DNA of 64,000 nucleotides. It comes from Polytrichum commune (taxonomy: Eukaryota; Streptophyta; Polytrichopsida; Polytrichales; Polytrichaceae). Where the stretch lies: assembly GCA_950295325.1 (NCBI GenBank), contig OX485804.1, forward strand, positions 48,548,001 through 48,612,000, given 5' to 3'. Within the stretch, counting starts at the first letter, position 1; every line of letters begins with the position of its first letter. Below are positions 34,705-47,500 of this stretch, piece by piece. The translations under genes were made by a program, and so were the position numbers. The notes under the pieces are model-generated. The model was given only the letters and a program-made list of their open reading frames with translations. It ran no database searches and was not told the DNA's origin.

Positions 34705-35065
34705 GCCTCTCCTAGGATATGAAACACACGATTAGGATGAGATAACTAGCATATCTATGTTGAGCCGGTACCCACTTTCCTCATAATTTGTGGAGATCGT
34801 ATGAATATCTTATTCCCTTATCTAAGTGAAGATTCTCGAGCTCATGAAAAATGGTCATGTACCCCCTCCCCTCTTTTCTTATTATGCTGACTATTGAGCC
34901 CATAATGGTTGCTATATTTGGAGCATGCAGTCCAATCATGCAGTCCAATCTCCTTTAAACACGTGCCTTTTTGGTATCCATTTTTAGGGTTGCACCTAAC
35001 CACATATCACTTAAATATATAGGTGTCCAAATTAAGAGAAGTAATCAAATTAGGTGTGCCTACTT
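34705..35065 (+). repeat. Dispersed repeat R7, copy 1
   Basis: Contains CTCCTAGGATATGAAACACA and, further on, GCACCTAACCACATATCAC with ATAGGTGTCCAAATTAAGA. The same two blocks occur at 59866-60145, and the first block alone at about 39605-39680. The second block has a short match near 9940. Confidence 0.5.
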
Positions 35066-35314
35066 TGAATACCAAGGTGGATTATTTTCCCTTGCTATAC
35101 AATTTCGGAGAGAGGGAATCATCACCAACGAGCATAAGTTACCTCTTGTTCATCCGACACAAAAGCTTGACCCCCCCCCCTATAGTTTTGTTGCCGATTC
35201 ATCTCAAATGAACTCGATGATCCCAATTCGGGGTCTTTAAACTTGATTACGGTGGCAATTCAACTTAGAAAACTAACCTCGTGGGCTGCAGACTATTTCT
35301 TGGCTTTCATGTTA

Positions 35315-35665
35315 GATGAATGAGAGGTATGCTCGTATACGATAATTCCCTCTCTCTCCATACTAGCGGACCTCTCATTCATCCAATGCCAAAAACTAAA
35401 TTTGGCGGTGTATTAACTTGAAAGAGTAACCTACAATTTGCATATTATTTTATGTTGTCATGTTGGATGAAAGTGAGGTATGCTCATATAAGATGGTTCC
35501 CTCTCTTCATATGAGCGTACCTCTCATTCATTCAACTCAAAAACTTGACCCCCTGTATGATTATAGTTCATTCACCTCAATTGACTTGGACTAGACTATT
35601 AAGGGGTTTTACAAACTAGTTTCATGAGGTGTCATGAGGATACTCTCGTATGCGATAATTCCCTA
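35315..35665. repeat. Tandem hairpin repeats
   Basis: Two hairpins of 69 bp (35315-35383 and 35465-35533) start 150 bp apart. In each, GATGAATGAGAGGTATGCTC or a variant pairs with the complementary CCTCTCATTCATC side. A third partial unit (TACTCTCGTATGCGATAATT) lies at about 35640-35660. Confidence 0.75.
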
Positions 35666-36701
35666 GATCCAAAGACTTTGTGGCTAAGATACGGAAGGTT
35701 GGTCACATGGAGTCCCAAGTCTCAAGTCCCACTCATAGTAGCAAGTCCTAAAATCGAGGCAAAGTCCCAACTTTTGAGCCTCACGAAACCATTAAAATAT
35801 GGTTCATAAGTCGGATCTTGATTATTTTGAGCAAAAATATGCGATGGGATTGTGTTGAGAGTTGGGTCAAGTTTTTTGCTCGACCCACTCTCGACACAAG
35901 TCCCAAGCCTCACCCTCCAAAAAGTGTTGCCACGTAGGCATCCATGTCATGTTTAGGACTTTGGACTTGGGACCCTGTGTGAAATGGTAAATCCCAACTT
36001 CCAAGCTCTCAATGGTTGAGATTGCATGGATTGACCTCAAGTGATTTGGTACACCGTGTGAACCGGCCCTAGTTTATGAAATACCTACCAATGTCCTATG
36101 TGTATATGGATTACAAGTGTGCACTATAAAGGGTGTGTGTATGATCAAAAAATTCATGATGCAATGAACACCCTTCTTCATAAACACATGGTTTTCTTCC
36201 ACACCATCAAAATGCTTAATTTTTAATTGATTATTATTATTATTACTCGACTTCATGAGTATGATTCCAAGGCTTGTAAAAACTATGCCATGATCACAAA
36301 AGAAAGAAAAGGGAAGATGACTCTAGTGTTGCCACCAACATGGATTATGATGTTGCTTCAATTTCGAGTTGGTCTGAGTATGTATGTAATCCCATTATAT
36401 GCAATACGAGAATGAGAAGCCCCCCAAAGACTACTGCCTTCATTTAAGAATGAACACCTTGAACATGCGTGGACACCTGTCTCCACCAAAGCAAGCCCAT
36501 GGGTTCCCATTTGGATGGTTTAAATTATTTGCATCACCCACGTGCGCCCACCATGATTGGGTGGACTGTAGATGGGAGGGTGCTTTGAAAATCAAGTATT
36601 GGGAAGGTCATCCATCTGAGTACTATTCCGGCCTTCTGCAACTTAACCTCAAAAGCTCCAATGGGATCCAAATTAAAGCCTTGGATTTAAGCCACATCTT
36701 A
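35666..36701. other. Intergenic region
   Basis: No gene was recognised. An ATT trinucleotide run lies near 36228-36243. The open frame at 36399-36728 (about 110 codons) has no known motif and runs into the MITE at 36702. Confidence 0.4.
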
Positions 36702-37206
36702 GGGGTTTGTTTACACCATGGACCATGAAGTCGTCCCAAGGCCATGGATTTCTGCGATTGGTTGTTGAACTTGTCTTGGGAATACTTGGATTACACCAAG
36801 GAAAAAATGTCAAAGTGGTCATGGAGTTTGAGGTCCCCAAAAGACATTTTTTTGAGGCTTACATTATCCACTGACGTGGTCCAAAGGTTTTTGTGGTGGG
36901 TGAGGCAAAAAATATGCTCTGGTAGATAAAGGCAAGGGCCTATGGCAAAAAAACATTGTTATAATAATAATAAATTTTAAAAAACGGTGGTGGTGGTGGG
37001 GGGAGGGATACGGAGATAAAAGAAGACAAGACAATGATCAAACTTGATTTTTTTTTTCTTTCCAAAACTGCCCTTTCTGAACATATGTTAAGAAAACCAA
37101 CATGTTCATATTTTGGTGCATGGTCAATCCTCTTGATTCACATTCGATTTACACCTAGTGAGGGGCCCAAAGGTCGACTTCCATAGTCCGTGGTGTAAAC
37201 CGGCCC
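36702..37206 (-). mobile_element. MITE family 1, copy 3 (inverted)
   Basis: Left end GGGGTTTGTTTACACCATGG and right end CCGTGGTGTAAACCGGCCC, with TTA on both sides (36699-36701 and 37207-37209). It is the reverse complement of the copies at 298, 32576 and 38453. TTA duplications fit PIF/Harbinger-type MITEs. Confidence 0.85.
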
Positions 37207-37209
37207 TTA

Positions 37210-38044
37210 GGATCTCAAACATAAATTCTCATTTGCCTTCATATCTAACTTTAATATGAAAGGTGTCATTGGGTGTGGAAAGGCCACTTTACCATCCTCC
37301 AATTGTGGGAAAGATAACACAACCCCATCTCTCACTTAGTACCCAATTTATTTAACTATTTGTCCATTAGGTTGTTCTCCTTCTTTGACCCCATTTTTAC
37401 GTTACCTTATAAGACTACTCTACGATGGAGTCTTTTAAGTTAAGGCCACAAGTTGGGCTTAAAAGTTTTTCTTTATGAAGAATCACTGCCGTGGCCAAAG
37501 CATAAACATTGTGGGAAAAAAGTACCTCGTTAGTCGCCAACCTTCATTTTTAGGAAAAAAATCACCATATTATAAAATCTAAAAGTAAAAACATAAATTA
37601 TTTTCTCGCTTTTCCATGGATAAAACCTCCCAAAAACCATGAAACTCGGATACAATTGTCAAAGTTGGATGAATGTGTTCATCTTTGAATGAAAACATGT
37701 GTAATATCATCCACACATGGCTCCCATCATTCCCGTGGTTGTCGCCATTTCAGCTTTCCTGGAAATTTGAGAATAATAAACAAACTCCGGAGGGTCAACT
37801 CATGAGAAGTTAATGCGGCCATTTACAAGGCGGGAGTTATGGAGAATTAATTGTTGGTGGAGTGTAGAAGTTACCGTATTGGATATGACCATCCATCCAT
37901 CCATCCATCCATTCATCCATCCATCCATCCATTAATTGTTATGCTCTTAGTTGGTGACACTCACATTAATAAATTACTACCCGAAAACCCAGTGAACTGT
38001 CGAGTTAATCATGAGAATAATGTCCCCTTCCCGTCCTTCAACAC
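37210..38044. other. Intergenic region with CATC tetranucleotide run
   Basis: A CATC/CCAT microsatellite lies at 37889-37932. No gene was recognised. Confidence 0.5.
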
Positions 38045-38245
38045 TTAAGTTATTCAATGAACGGGGAGAACCAACTGCTCGTTTACAAAGGAAACGGTTG
38101 AGTTTTCACAAAATTAACTGGTTGAAGTTCAAGGCTTCGGGAAAATAACCCATCTTTTTAGAGGACTCTAAGGAATAAACTCCAATCAATAAAGAAAAGA
38201 ACCGAAGGAAGATCGAAATATGTAACCGGTTGAGCTTGGAAACAC
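38045..38245 (-). repeat. Dispersed repeat R3, copy 3 (inverted)
   Basis: The reverse complement reads like R3 at 31893 and 48786: GGTTCTCCCCGTTCATTG, TTGAACTTCAACCAGTTAAT and CCAAGCTCAACCGGTTACAT. It is uninterrupted. Confidence 0.55.
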
Positions 38246-38452
38246 TTGGATTTTTAACCATCCGTGCCCCAAAAATCTCCATGGACATTGCACTTAAGGC
38301 ACGTGGGTTTTAAGTAGTTTGGTTTCTTAATCGGACCCCTAGATTTGATTGGTATGTGGTTCGGTGAGGATCAAAGAGCAAACGTCATAAAGATTCATGT
38401 TTGAATGAGGATTGGACTGTGTCTTCAAATATTAATAACTACTCTACACTTA

Positions 38453-39034
38453 GGGCCGGTTTACATCATGGACCATGGAAGATGACCTTTTTTCATGGTC
38501 CGACTTCATGGTCCAATGTCTATGGTCCGATATCCTAAAATTCAATTTACAAAGCCTTTGGGCCCCTCACTAGGTGTAAACCAAATGTGGACCAAGAGGA
38601 ATGACCATGCACCAAAAAGTGAATGTGATGATTTATATATATACACACACATACATACATGCCCCCAAAAGGGTTGTTTTGAAAAGAGAAAAAAATTTCA
38701 AGGTTGATTGTTCTATTGTCTTCTCTTGTTTTCATCTTCTCTTCCCCCCAAAAAAATTTCATAAAAATTTATTAGAACAACATTTCTCTGCCGTGGGCCC
38801 TTGCCTTTTTCTACTAGAGCACCTCCTTTGCCTCTCCCATTGCAAAACCCGTTGGACCATGCTAGTGGATATTGAAAGCCTTAAAATATGTCTTTTGGGG
38901 ACCTAGAACTCCATGATCACTCTGATGTTTTCTCCTTGTTATAATCCGGAGTGGTCCCGGTACAAGTTCAACAACCAATCACATATTTTACAGGGTCTTG
39001 GGACGACTTCACGGTCCATGGTGTAAACAACCCC
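38453..39034 (+). mobile_element. MITE family 1, copy 4
   Basis: Starts GGGCCGGTTTACATCATGG and ends GGTCCATGGTGTAAACAACC. About 582 bp. It is inserted in another repeat: its flanks (38345-38452 and 39035-39075) join to match 61726-61860 (GGACTGTGTCTTCA, then AATGAACACAATTGG, against GGACCACGTCTTCA and AGTGAACACAAGTGG). Confidence 0.82.
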
Positions 39035-40300
39035 TCCACAATGAACACAATTGGGACGACCTATGCATCTAGTTAAGAAAAACCAACAAACATGCACCCC
39101 CAATAACCATAACTAAAACATGGGACACCCGATTCTCAATATGCTTAATTTGCATATGTTTCATCATAGATCTACCAATGCAACACGAGTTTGGTTGTGT
39201 AAATCCAATCAATACAAGTTAAAGAACACAAAAAAAAACAAACCAAGTAACACCCACATACCTTCAGCCATCGCAATCATAACCACAACGAAGCTCGTCC
39301 ACCCGACTCCTAACCAACACGTCCCAGTGGCAAATATACACATAAATTCGACTTGTAACTCAATCACTCGGTGAAGCAGTGGATGAGTGGTGGCAGGAAC
39401 GGAGGAGATCAGGGGAGGAGGGTTATATCGGTCAAATCCAACGGTCGAGAAAGCACATGCAACGTGGCCTCACAAGAAGCTAGAAGCTGCTTTCATCGCC
39501 CATAGACTTCTTCTCGACAATTCAACCAAGTAAAAGAATGGGTGACATGTTTGTGCACCTTACATGACTTTTATTCATTTTTTCCCCCCTTTGCACCCAC
39601 TTCTCGTAGGATATGAAACACACGATCGGTTATTATGAGGTGATAACCAAATCCAAGTCATGGCCATAGTCCATTTGTCTCATGATGCATGTCTTATCCA
39701 ATGGCCATAAATACGTGCAGTGTTGGGAGTCCACAATGGGAGCCACATCCATTAAGTAGGTGACTGTCCCACAATATCAAATCTCGGGTTACGTTAGCTA
39801 CTTAAATTGTGTCTTTGTCTTATGGGACGCCAAGTGGCATGGGGAGCCTTATAGCTAGCTTAATCCCTTTTGTTGCAGATTTTCTAGTTGTGGGCCAAGA
39901 TTCAGCCCCAACTGACCTCGTTTTAATTAAGTCGGAACCGACCAAAAAAGTTGTCCCAAATGTTGTCAGATTACACACTTAGAGATCGCATTTAACACCT
40001 CTTTGAGCTGGGCCCCTACTACTATTACCCACGTGAAAACACATGCAATCGTAATGCATCATTGTATACATAGTACATACACCTTTTGAAGACTTTGACT
40101 TCAAAATGAGGGTAAGAGGTCATGAATCAGTCCGGAGGAACGTACTTGAAATGGATAAACCATAGACATGTGGGGATCATGTTTTTACTAGACCCAGTTT
40201 ACCTTGGTGATAAGGATGGGGGGCCAGCTCAAAGAGGTGGGTGTCTAGCCGTGGCCGTTAACGAGTCTAACGTTTAGTTAGTGATGATTGTGTAAGCACT
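39035..40300. other. Intergenic region
   Basis: No gene was recognised. Near 39600-39680 there is a short match to repeat R7 (GATATGAAACACACGATC). Confidence 0.4.
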
Positions 40301-40655
40301 ACACTAATATATTGTATCTTATGTTGTATGGTAGTTTATGTCACTACGGTAACTTTTTGGTGACACGGTGTATGGGTAAATTTATAGATATTGTCACCCT
40401 GACTTACTTTTGATTCGTTCAAAATACGTGATGAAATCTTGTCATGGATGATTGAAGTTTGCATGGGAAAAATCACTTAGTGAGCGACAATAATCGCGAC
40501 ATTGTAAATCTACCTATGATCCCCAAAGAAAGTTACATGGGATGACGAATAATGGTAAGTTAAAATGTGGCTTTGTTGACACTACACACCCGGATATACG
40601 ATTAGTATCGAGCAAGACAATATAATTGGTGACACTAAATACAATGTTTAGAGTA
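40301..40655 (+). mobile_element. R4 element, copy 2
   Basis: Begins ACACTAATATATTGTATCTT and ends GACACTAAATACAATGTTTA. Internal ATCACTTAGTGAGCGACAAT and CCCAAAGAAAGTTACATGG match the copy at 58158 (ATCACTTGGTAAGTGACAGT; CCCAAAGAATTCACAAGG). Confidence 0.65.
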
Positions 40656-40852
40656 GCCGAGAGCAATGATCGGGGAGATCCGGCAGCTAGTTGTAAGTTA
40701 GCCGAGTGAAATTGCAAAATCACCGATTTTTTTTGGGAGATTTCGGCCGTATAACTGAGTTAAATATGAAGAGTATAGGAAATCAACCGACCAATATGAG
40801 ATAATGTAGGAAATTTAACCCCTCAAGCTTAGAAAATGGCTGAAATGAGTTG

Positions 40853-40912
40853 GGTCTCCCGAGGGTATAGGCGGATATTGGCTGGTCTCCCGAGGGTATG
40901 GGCGGATATTGA
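40853..40912 (+). repeat. 31-bp tandem duplication
   Basis: GGTCTCCCGAGGGTATAGGC... is repeated in tandem at 40853 and 40884 with one early mismatch (ATAGG/ATGGG). Confidence 0.9.
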
Positions 40913-41194
40913 ATGAGGGAGGTTCTCAGCCGTGTAGGTCACAAGAAACTTAACGATGCTTTTGCTTCATTATTGCATTTCATTGTTGACGGCTAACATT
41001 TAGAATGTATTATGAGTGTGTCTATGGAAGATCTTTGTGGTGATCTTGATAATGTACTAATGAAAGCCATAGCTTTATGAAGGAACTCTACAAAGTTTAG
41101 GTGGTTCTTTTCACATCCACAAAGATACCTTTCAAGGCGTTTTCCTCTTGAAGGTGAAGATGATATTGTTGATTTTGACTCTAACAGTTGGTGA
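40913..41194 (+). pseudogene. Unassigned decayed reading frame
   Basis: One frame of 94 codons from ATG 40913 to TGA 41192-41194 reads as protein-like text broken by two in-frame stops (TAA 40994, TGA 41078): REVLSRVGHKKLNDAFASLL, then SMEDLCGDLDNVLMKAIAL, then FRWFFSHPQRYLSRRFPLEG and EDDIVDFDSNSW. About 270 bp further on, another frame (to 41610) reads GKPTYLSMPEFLAGCHYNEE and INRHLKKKQDIG, and could be a second exon. I recognise no family. A pseudogene is the simplest reading. Confidence 0.3.
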
Positions 41195-41610
41195 ATTTCA
41201 TTTTTGTATATAGTATGGTATGTTAGGTTACTCTTTTATCATGTTGTGGCCTCAAATCTAATATGAGGTTTTAAGACCTAGGTATGATAGAAGAGTTTAT
41301 CCATGGCCATCAACCGGTTGAAGGCTTATTTTAGGTTCAACTCCTGCTACAGATAAATTGTTGATCATTCTTGTTGGATGTTGATATCATTACATATTAT
41401 TGTTGTATGTTGATATGTTCTTTGGACATTGTTGTTGAATGGTGTATGTTGTTTGTAGATATAATTGGGAAACCAACTTACTTATCAATGCCCGAGTTTT
41501 TGGCCGGTTGTCATTACAATGAAGAAGAAATTAACCGGCACTTGAAAAAAAAACAGGATATTGGACGATCCAAATTTATGACAACAAGTTTACAACCGAT
41601 CAATTCCTAA

Positions 41611-43249
41611 AAAAACCAGTAGAAATTATGAAGGGACGGATTTTAGCTGGTTGAGCTCAAAAATCTCCCGAACCTTGGCCGAGAGTGTTAAGAAAGAAGA
41701 GATAAAAGGAGACCTCCATGTTCGTGCACCGAGGTCAATGATAAGCCCGTGCGCGTTTATACTAATAATGGTGTTTCGTTGAACTAAGCCTATTGGAATT
41801 GCATTCGGGAGGGTTTGGCCCTTTATGACTTATCTGCACTAAACCCAAGAACCAAGCCCCGTTTGTTTAGCAAGTATTGGACGAATTCAATGCCACGAGA
41901 ATGAGGTTAAGATGTGATGAACTTCAACACGTGAGTGATAAACTTTCAAAGAGCGTGTGCGTGCGATCTTCCTAATTAAGTTATCGTATAGTAGTTGGTG
42001 TGCCTAAAGTGATTATTGTTGAGTGTGTTTTGAGCGTTGACTTATGGCCTCAAATAGGTGTTTGAAGAAGACAATGTCTACATGTACGTGGGCGCAAACT
42101 TCATGCAAGGGATTACAATTTTGTCTTTGGAACTTGATTCCAAAGCATGGCCACTTAACAACAATGAAACGTGTTGTTTGATGGAAGATGGAAGTCTCAA
42201 CCGAACCAAACATGGTTTTTTTTTTAATGAACAATCTTTTTGTTTGAAATCATTTCACTCGACTCATACCATGTATGTATGGTTCAAACAATTGTGCGGG
42301 AGGAGATTCTACTTCGGTCCCAAAATCCATTAGTAGAAGAAGGAGGCACCAACTAATTAATTATTATGTATACTAGAAAATGGTGTGTTAATTTACGTTT
42401 AATTCTAGAATTCAAAGTTGATTACGTGCTTTATCGACGGTTTCACTTTGGGAATGAAATCCTAGTTAATCGCTTATTTACTAAGTGGAAGTGACCATAT
42501 ATATTGGATTTTGGACCTTGAAGGTAAAGTGCACTTTTGTGGACAAGTGGCCTTCAAGAATGCAAGAGCAATTTTTTTTTGAGGTCGGGTGGGACGGGTA
42601 ACAATTTTCGGTTGGGATAAAAATAAAATAAAAATTTATGGGGGTTTGATCCCAGGGGGTGCTGGATCGCGGGCTTCGGCCCCTATCCACCTCATCCTGA
42701 AAGTTTGTTGGGGGGGGGGGGGGGGGAGATTCAACATCCCCCGTGTCAACGCGGAAGGTTTGTGCCCCCCCCCCTTTCCCGACAATTCAAGTTAGAGAAG
42801 TCTTACATGAACTTACCATGCCAGTACAACAACACGATGGACCCATTATGATGGTTTTGATGAGTTTTTATTTAGGAAACAACATCGGACACGATTGTCG
42901 CGGCATGTATGACCTATTACTTGATTTCGTTGGATGTTTGGCAAGTCCACCCACAAGAGTGGATAAGCTTCGGGGGGTCAATTAAAGCTTCCTCTATAGC
43001 TTGAGTCCCCCCGAGTGGATAAGTGTGGCCAATTTTAGCACCGTACTCCTACTACTACTTCTACCACCACCTATGCATGTGTACTTCCAAACAAGTAGTG
43101 TGTTGACACGGGGGTTAGCATGCTTTGTTTCCGTTCATTTTATTAATCAACTACACCATTACACAAATCATAAGCCACTCATGTCGTAGACTACTTTGGA
43201 GCAAAGCATTATGTACTTGGAAATCGTGATTGCGTCGGTCAATTTATGA
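41611..43249. other. Intergenic region with G run
   Basis: Seventeen G at 42710-42726 and nine or more C near 42767. No gene was recognised. The frame at 42058-42333 has no known motif. Confidence 0.4.
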
Positions 43250-44530
43250 AGGGACGAGAGCGAGCCGCATGGGTTATCACTTCGCTCCTCATCCTCATCT
43301 TCATCCTCATAAAGGATGAGACTAGGTGTAATTTTTACGTGTTTTTTTTTCTTGGCCCAATATTTAGTGCGCCACGTGTCATCGTGTGATTGGTTGGAAC
43401 TTCTCAAAAGATGATATGAAAATCGAATTTAGTCAAAGATGTGCACGACCATGCACAAACGTATGATCGCTAAGCTCATAGTATTACCCAAGCAATAGTT
43501 CTTCTTTTCGTTTCTTTTTATGGCGGGATGTCGAGCCGCATGGGTCACCACTTCCCTCTTCATCCTCATCCTCGTCAAGGATGAGACTGGGTATTGAATG
43601 TTTTTTTCCCTTGGCCACTATTTAGTGCGCCACGTGTCACCATGCGATTAGTCGACACTTCTCAAAAGATGACATGGAAATCGATGTTAGTCAAAGACAT
43701 GCCCAATCGTACATAAAACGTGTGATTAGTTGACATTAGCGGTCCCATTTGTGTTTTTTACACCCCCGAAAGTCAAGCCGCATGGGTCACCACTTCACTT
43801 TCTCATCCTCATCATGTTTACGGGCGAGACTAAGTGTGGAATTACTTACTTTCTTGCCCCAAAACTTCGTCTCATGTGTCATCATGCGATTGGTCGAAGC
43901 CCTTTCCTAGATGACATGCAAAAGCAAAGACACGCCCACTCATACATGAACGTACAGCCACTAAGCCCGTAACCACACTAAACATGATATTTAGCATCAC
44001 TTACGATTCGGATTTTACACAAATGCTATATCTCTCTACTATCAATGTAACTTTTTACCAAGTAAAAGTTGTTAATGTTTTATGATGTCCAACCTACCAA
44101 CTTACCATTTGTTGGTAAAATACGAGACATAAAATAAACGACAATTACAACATTGTGTAATTCCAAATAGTAAATGATACTAAATACCATATTTAGTGTA
44201 GCATGCATCACCTAAAGCACTCCCACTTTTTGATTCACCACGGAATGCCGAGCCACACAAGTTACCACTCCACTCCACTCCACTCCTCACCCTTGTCATG
44301 GTGGTGGACCGTAATTGAAAAAAGTACTAATTATCTCTTTGCCCGAATTGTAGCGCCACATGTCATCGCGTGATTGGTTGGAACCATTATACAATGACAT
44401 GGAAGGCCAACTTTTTTATTAAAAAAAAAGCCCAATCATACATAAAAACGTACGGTCACCACCGAGCCCATCACTAAGCATCACCTAAGCAATCCCCGCT
44501 TTTCGTTGACCATGGGATCGGATGTGCTCT
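43250..44530 (+). repeat. Tandem repeat of about 240-270 bp, interrupted
   Basis: Four diverged units start with GAGCCGCATGGG or a variant (near 43263, 43533, 43775 and 44250), followed by CATCCTCATCC text. Three of them (units 1, 2 and 4) carry CGCCACGTGTCA or CGCCACATGTCATC with a GCGATTGGTTGGA-like stretch. CACGTG is the core of plant G-box/ABRE elements. Between units 3 and 4 lies the R5-like MITE at 43973-44202. Confidence 0.75.
43973..44202. mobile_element. R5 short MITE, copy 2
   Basis: Ends CCACACTAAACATGATATTT and, read from the right, GCTACACTAAATATGGTATT. About 230 bp, with the same inverted AGTRANTGATACTAAA-type arms as the element at 32113 (ATTTGGAATTACACAATG inside). Its position breaks the tandem array, so it came after the array formed. 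Confidence 0.65.
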
Positions 44531-47500
44531 AACCAAGCATATATATATATATATACACATATATATCGACATAGAACTTTCAACATCATATACTATGATT
44601 TTAATCTACTTGTGGGTGGAAGAAATTCGGGGAGGTAGATCCTTATCCACATCGCTCATAACGCGTGTTTCTCTTTCGGAATCTCTCTTGCGACCGCAAC
44701 TACGACGTAGGTAGGAGTTCGATTCCCGAGGGCCAAATACTAAATCGTGGATGGCATTTCCCACAAAGTCTCACTGGGATCGTTGTTTTTGTATCGTCCA
44801 TTAGTATTAAATATTGGGTGTTTTTTATTTCTAGTTTTTTATTTCTTCTTTTTATTTCTTCTTTTTTCCTTGCACTCGGAATAGATAGGTAGCATGCACA
44901 TCGACATATATATTCACTCGCGAGCGATAGTTGTTGCTTGAAAATTGTAGCAAATTTCAAGAGAATAACAACAACCCGACAGCACAACATTGAGGGGCTT
45001 TGTCTTGCGGGAACCGACAACATTCGGTTAAATGGCTTTAGGTACAAGTCAAACACCACGGTGAGGGCTAAGTTAGTAGATGACGAGAGTTAGGGATTCG
45101 AGCTGTCTACACATAATAATAAGTGGGCTTGTTGCGAAGATGAAAACGTAGTGGGCTTATATTCTAGCATGTAAATGATTCTTTTGGGGCTATTTGACTC
45201 CGGAAATGGCATCGGAGAATTTGGATTAGTCTAGTGGAGTCCAGTTGGAATGAATCTAGCCTCAGCCTTGTTGGAGACTCGGTTCTATTAAGAGCCCGTT
45301 CGTTCACGACGGACGAGTTTACATAGACGTTGCTGCAAATCCCAAGTTGCTGATGATATGGGAAGAGGTATATTATGAGAGCACGTCTCATTAAACCCAC
45401 CATAAAGGCCTAAACTAGTATTTATGATGTAGATTATTTTATATGATGGATTTGACACCGGATTTAGCTTCAAAGATCTTGAAGTAGTCTATGCAAAGTC
45501 ATTTGATATGAATCAACCGTGATGCCATAGGGGGTCGAGTTGTTTTTGGTCTTGGATGGGTGAGAGGTATGTTCATGTGCAACAAGCGACATCCTCTTTG
45601 ACGAACGACATTTTGTTGGTATTTTACCATCTCACAAAGGTAAATGGGCATATAACTTGCCAACCCCAGGTAGTGAGCATGAAAAGTCCATGTTGTAGTT
45701 TTTATTTTATTTAAAATTAACACATGCAATGCGTGGCCACCTAGCTAGTTTTGCCCATCAAGTATAGGGAATATTGTACGGCTGGGAATCAAACCGCCAC
45801 CCACTCCATTTGGTTTTGGGTACCTGTCCACTATCCTCCAGTAGTTCAATGTCATCTCGGACCAATCCACGTTGGAGGTTATAATATTGAGACTGTGAGA
45901 TTGACAAGTGCAATGTACTACCTACTATCTATGCAACAAGTGGTTTTCTCTCCACGAAGTGAGCACATGCCCAGTAAAGATGGTGCTCATCACCAACGCC
46001 TGTCTTCGAGAAACACCTCCAACTACTTCATATGATGATATCTCCTTCAAATTTCGCTCATCTCCCATAACACAAAGACTCCGTGTACAACTACTCACCA
46101 TGAAACCATAAGCACCAAAACTGCACCCTGAGTTACAACCATTCAAGAGCAATGACCAATCAATTTCACAAGCTCTTCATGTCGGTTTATGATGTATACA
46201 CCCTCCATTATTAGACTAAGGAAGTGAGATTAAGCTCTTTGGGTCCATTCATTTCTCAAGAGCTTTCATTTGGTACCTTACCCACAACTTAAAAAGACCG
46301 ATGATGAGAACACAACGACTACACAAACGTATTGAGTGTAGATAGGGTTTCACGCTATTTAATTTTTTGATGGTGTATGTTGTGGGTCACGCTACGAGGT
46401 TGCCCATGGTAAATTACATTATATATTTTCCAACATTATTTTCCATGATCATAGTAGTTTTGTTACATTGATTGTGATAGTGCTTGCAAATTGTAGAAAA
46501 GTGAAAAGAATAATTAGCCAACATGACAACATTGAGAGTTGAAGGCTCCATTGGCAATTCCCAAGGTAATATAATAATCAATTGCTTTATATCATGCACT
46601 ATCCATTATTTGATAATCTAATTATGTAATTATCTTCAAAGGCCCCAATTAATCTAGAGGGACCCACTTGAGATAGATTAACCACAAATCTATGTGGATA
46701 TGCTTTTCATTAGACCCACTTCATCTTGGTAATAAAGATGGGTGTCTAGCCTTGGGCATGTTGGAATTGGTTTAAAGTCTGGCAATACATTGCTAACTTG
46801 TAATTCTAAAAATATAAAAATGTATCATATGGTTTTTTTTCCCATGTTTTTTTCATGGATGAAATTGGCATAAAATCTTGCTAAAAATCATAGAAACTAG
46901 AGGAAGCCACCAACTTGGACATAAATTTGTGCAATTTTAAATGAAATTTTGTATACTCGTCCATATGTGGTTTCATCACTCTAGTGATTGTAGTGAGTTG
47001 CTCCTCTCTTGAAAATTTTAAAAACAAATCATTGCCACCTTGCGGAATGCCAAAAGCCAGGTGGCATAAGTTAATGTACACCCAAGGGGAGTTTAATAGT
47101 GATATTCCACATAGAGAAGTTATATGTTGATGGATAAGTTTGATGAATGAACCCATTTATTACGGTTTTGTGGATGGATGAGAGTCCAAAATTGGGCCGA
47201 CACTCTATTGGCAAAGTGGGATATACCATGTGAATTTCCCAGGTGCCCATATTTCTTGGGCATTTAGGAACATGTTTCCAATGTGGGGGACACATCCACT
47301 ATGTATGAAGTTCACACATATACCATATATGTTTCCCTTCTACAGTCATATTTAATTAACGAATCATGCCAACCTTGCGCCTTAAAATTTGCATGTTGGG
47401 ATCCAGGGGAATTCAAAGAACATGAACCTAAACTTATCCTACACAAATACAATATGTCCAATAATGATTTCTTTACACACAAGAACAAGTGCCATGACCA

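Noticed and set aside
44640-44880. Possible tRNA-derived SINE (B-box-like GAGTTCGATTCCCG with a T-rich tail)
   Set aside because: No convincing A box at the right distance, no target duplication seen and no second copy in the window.
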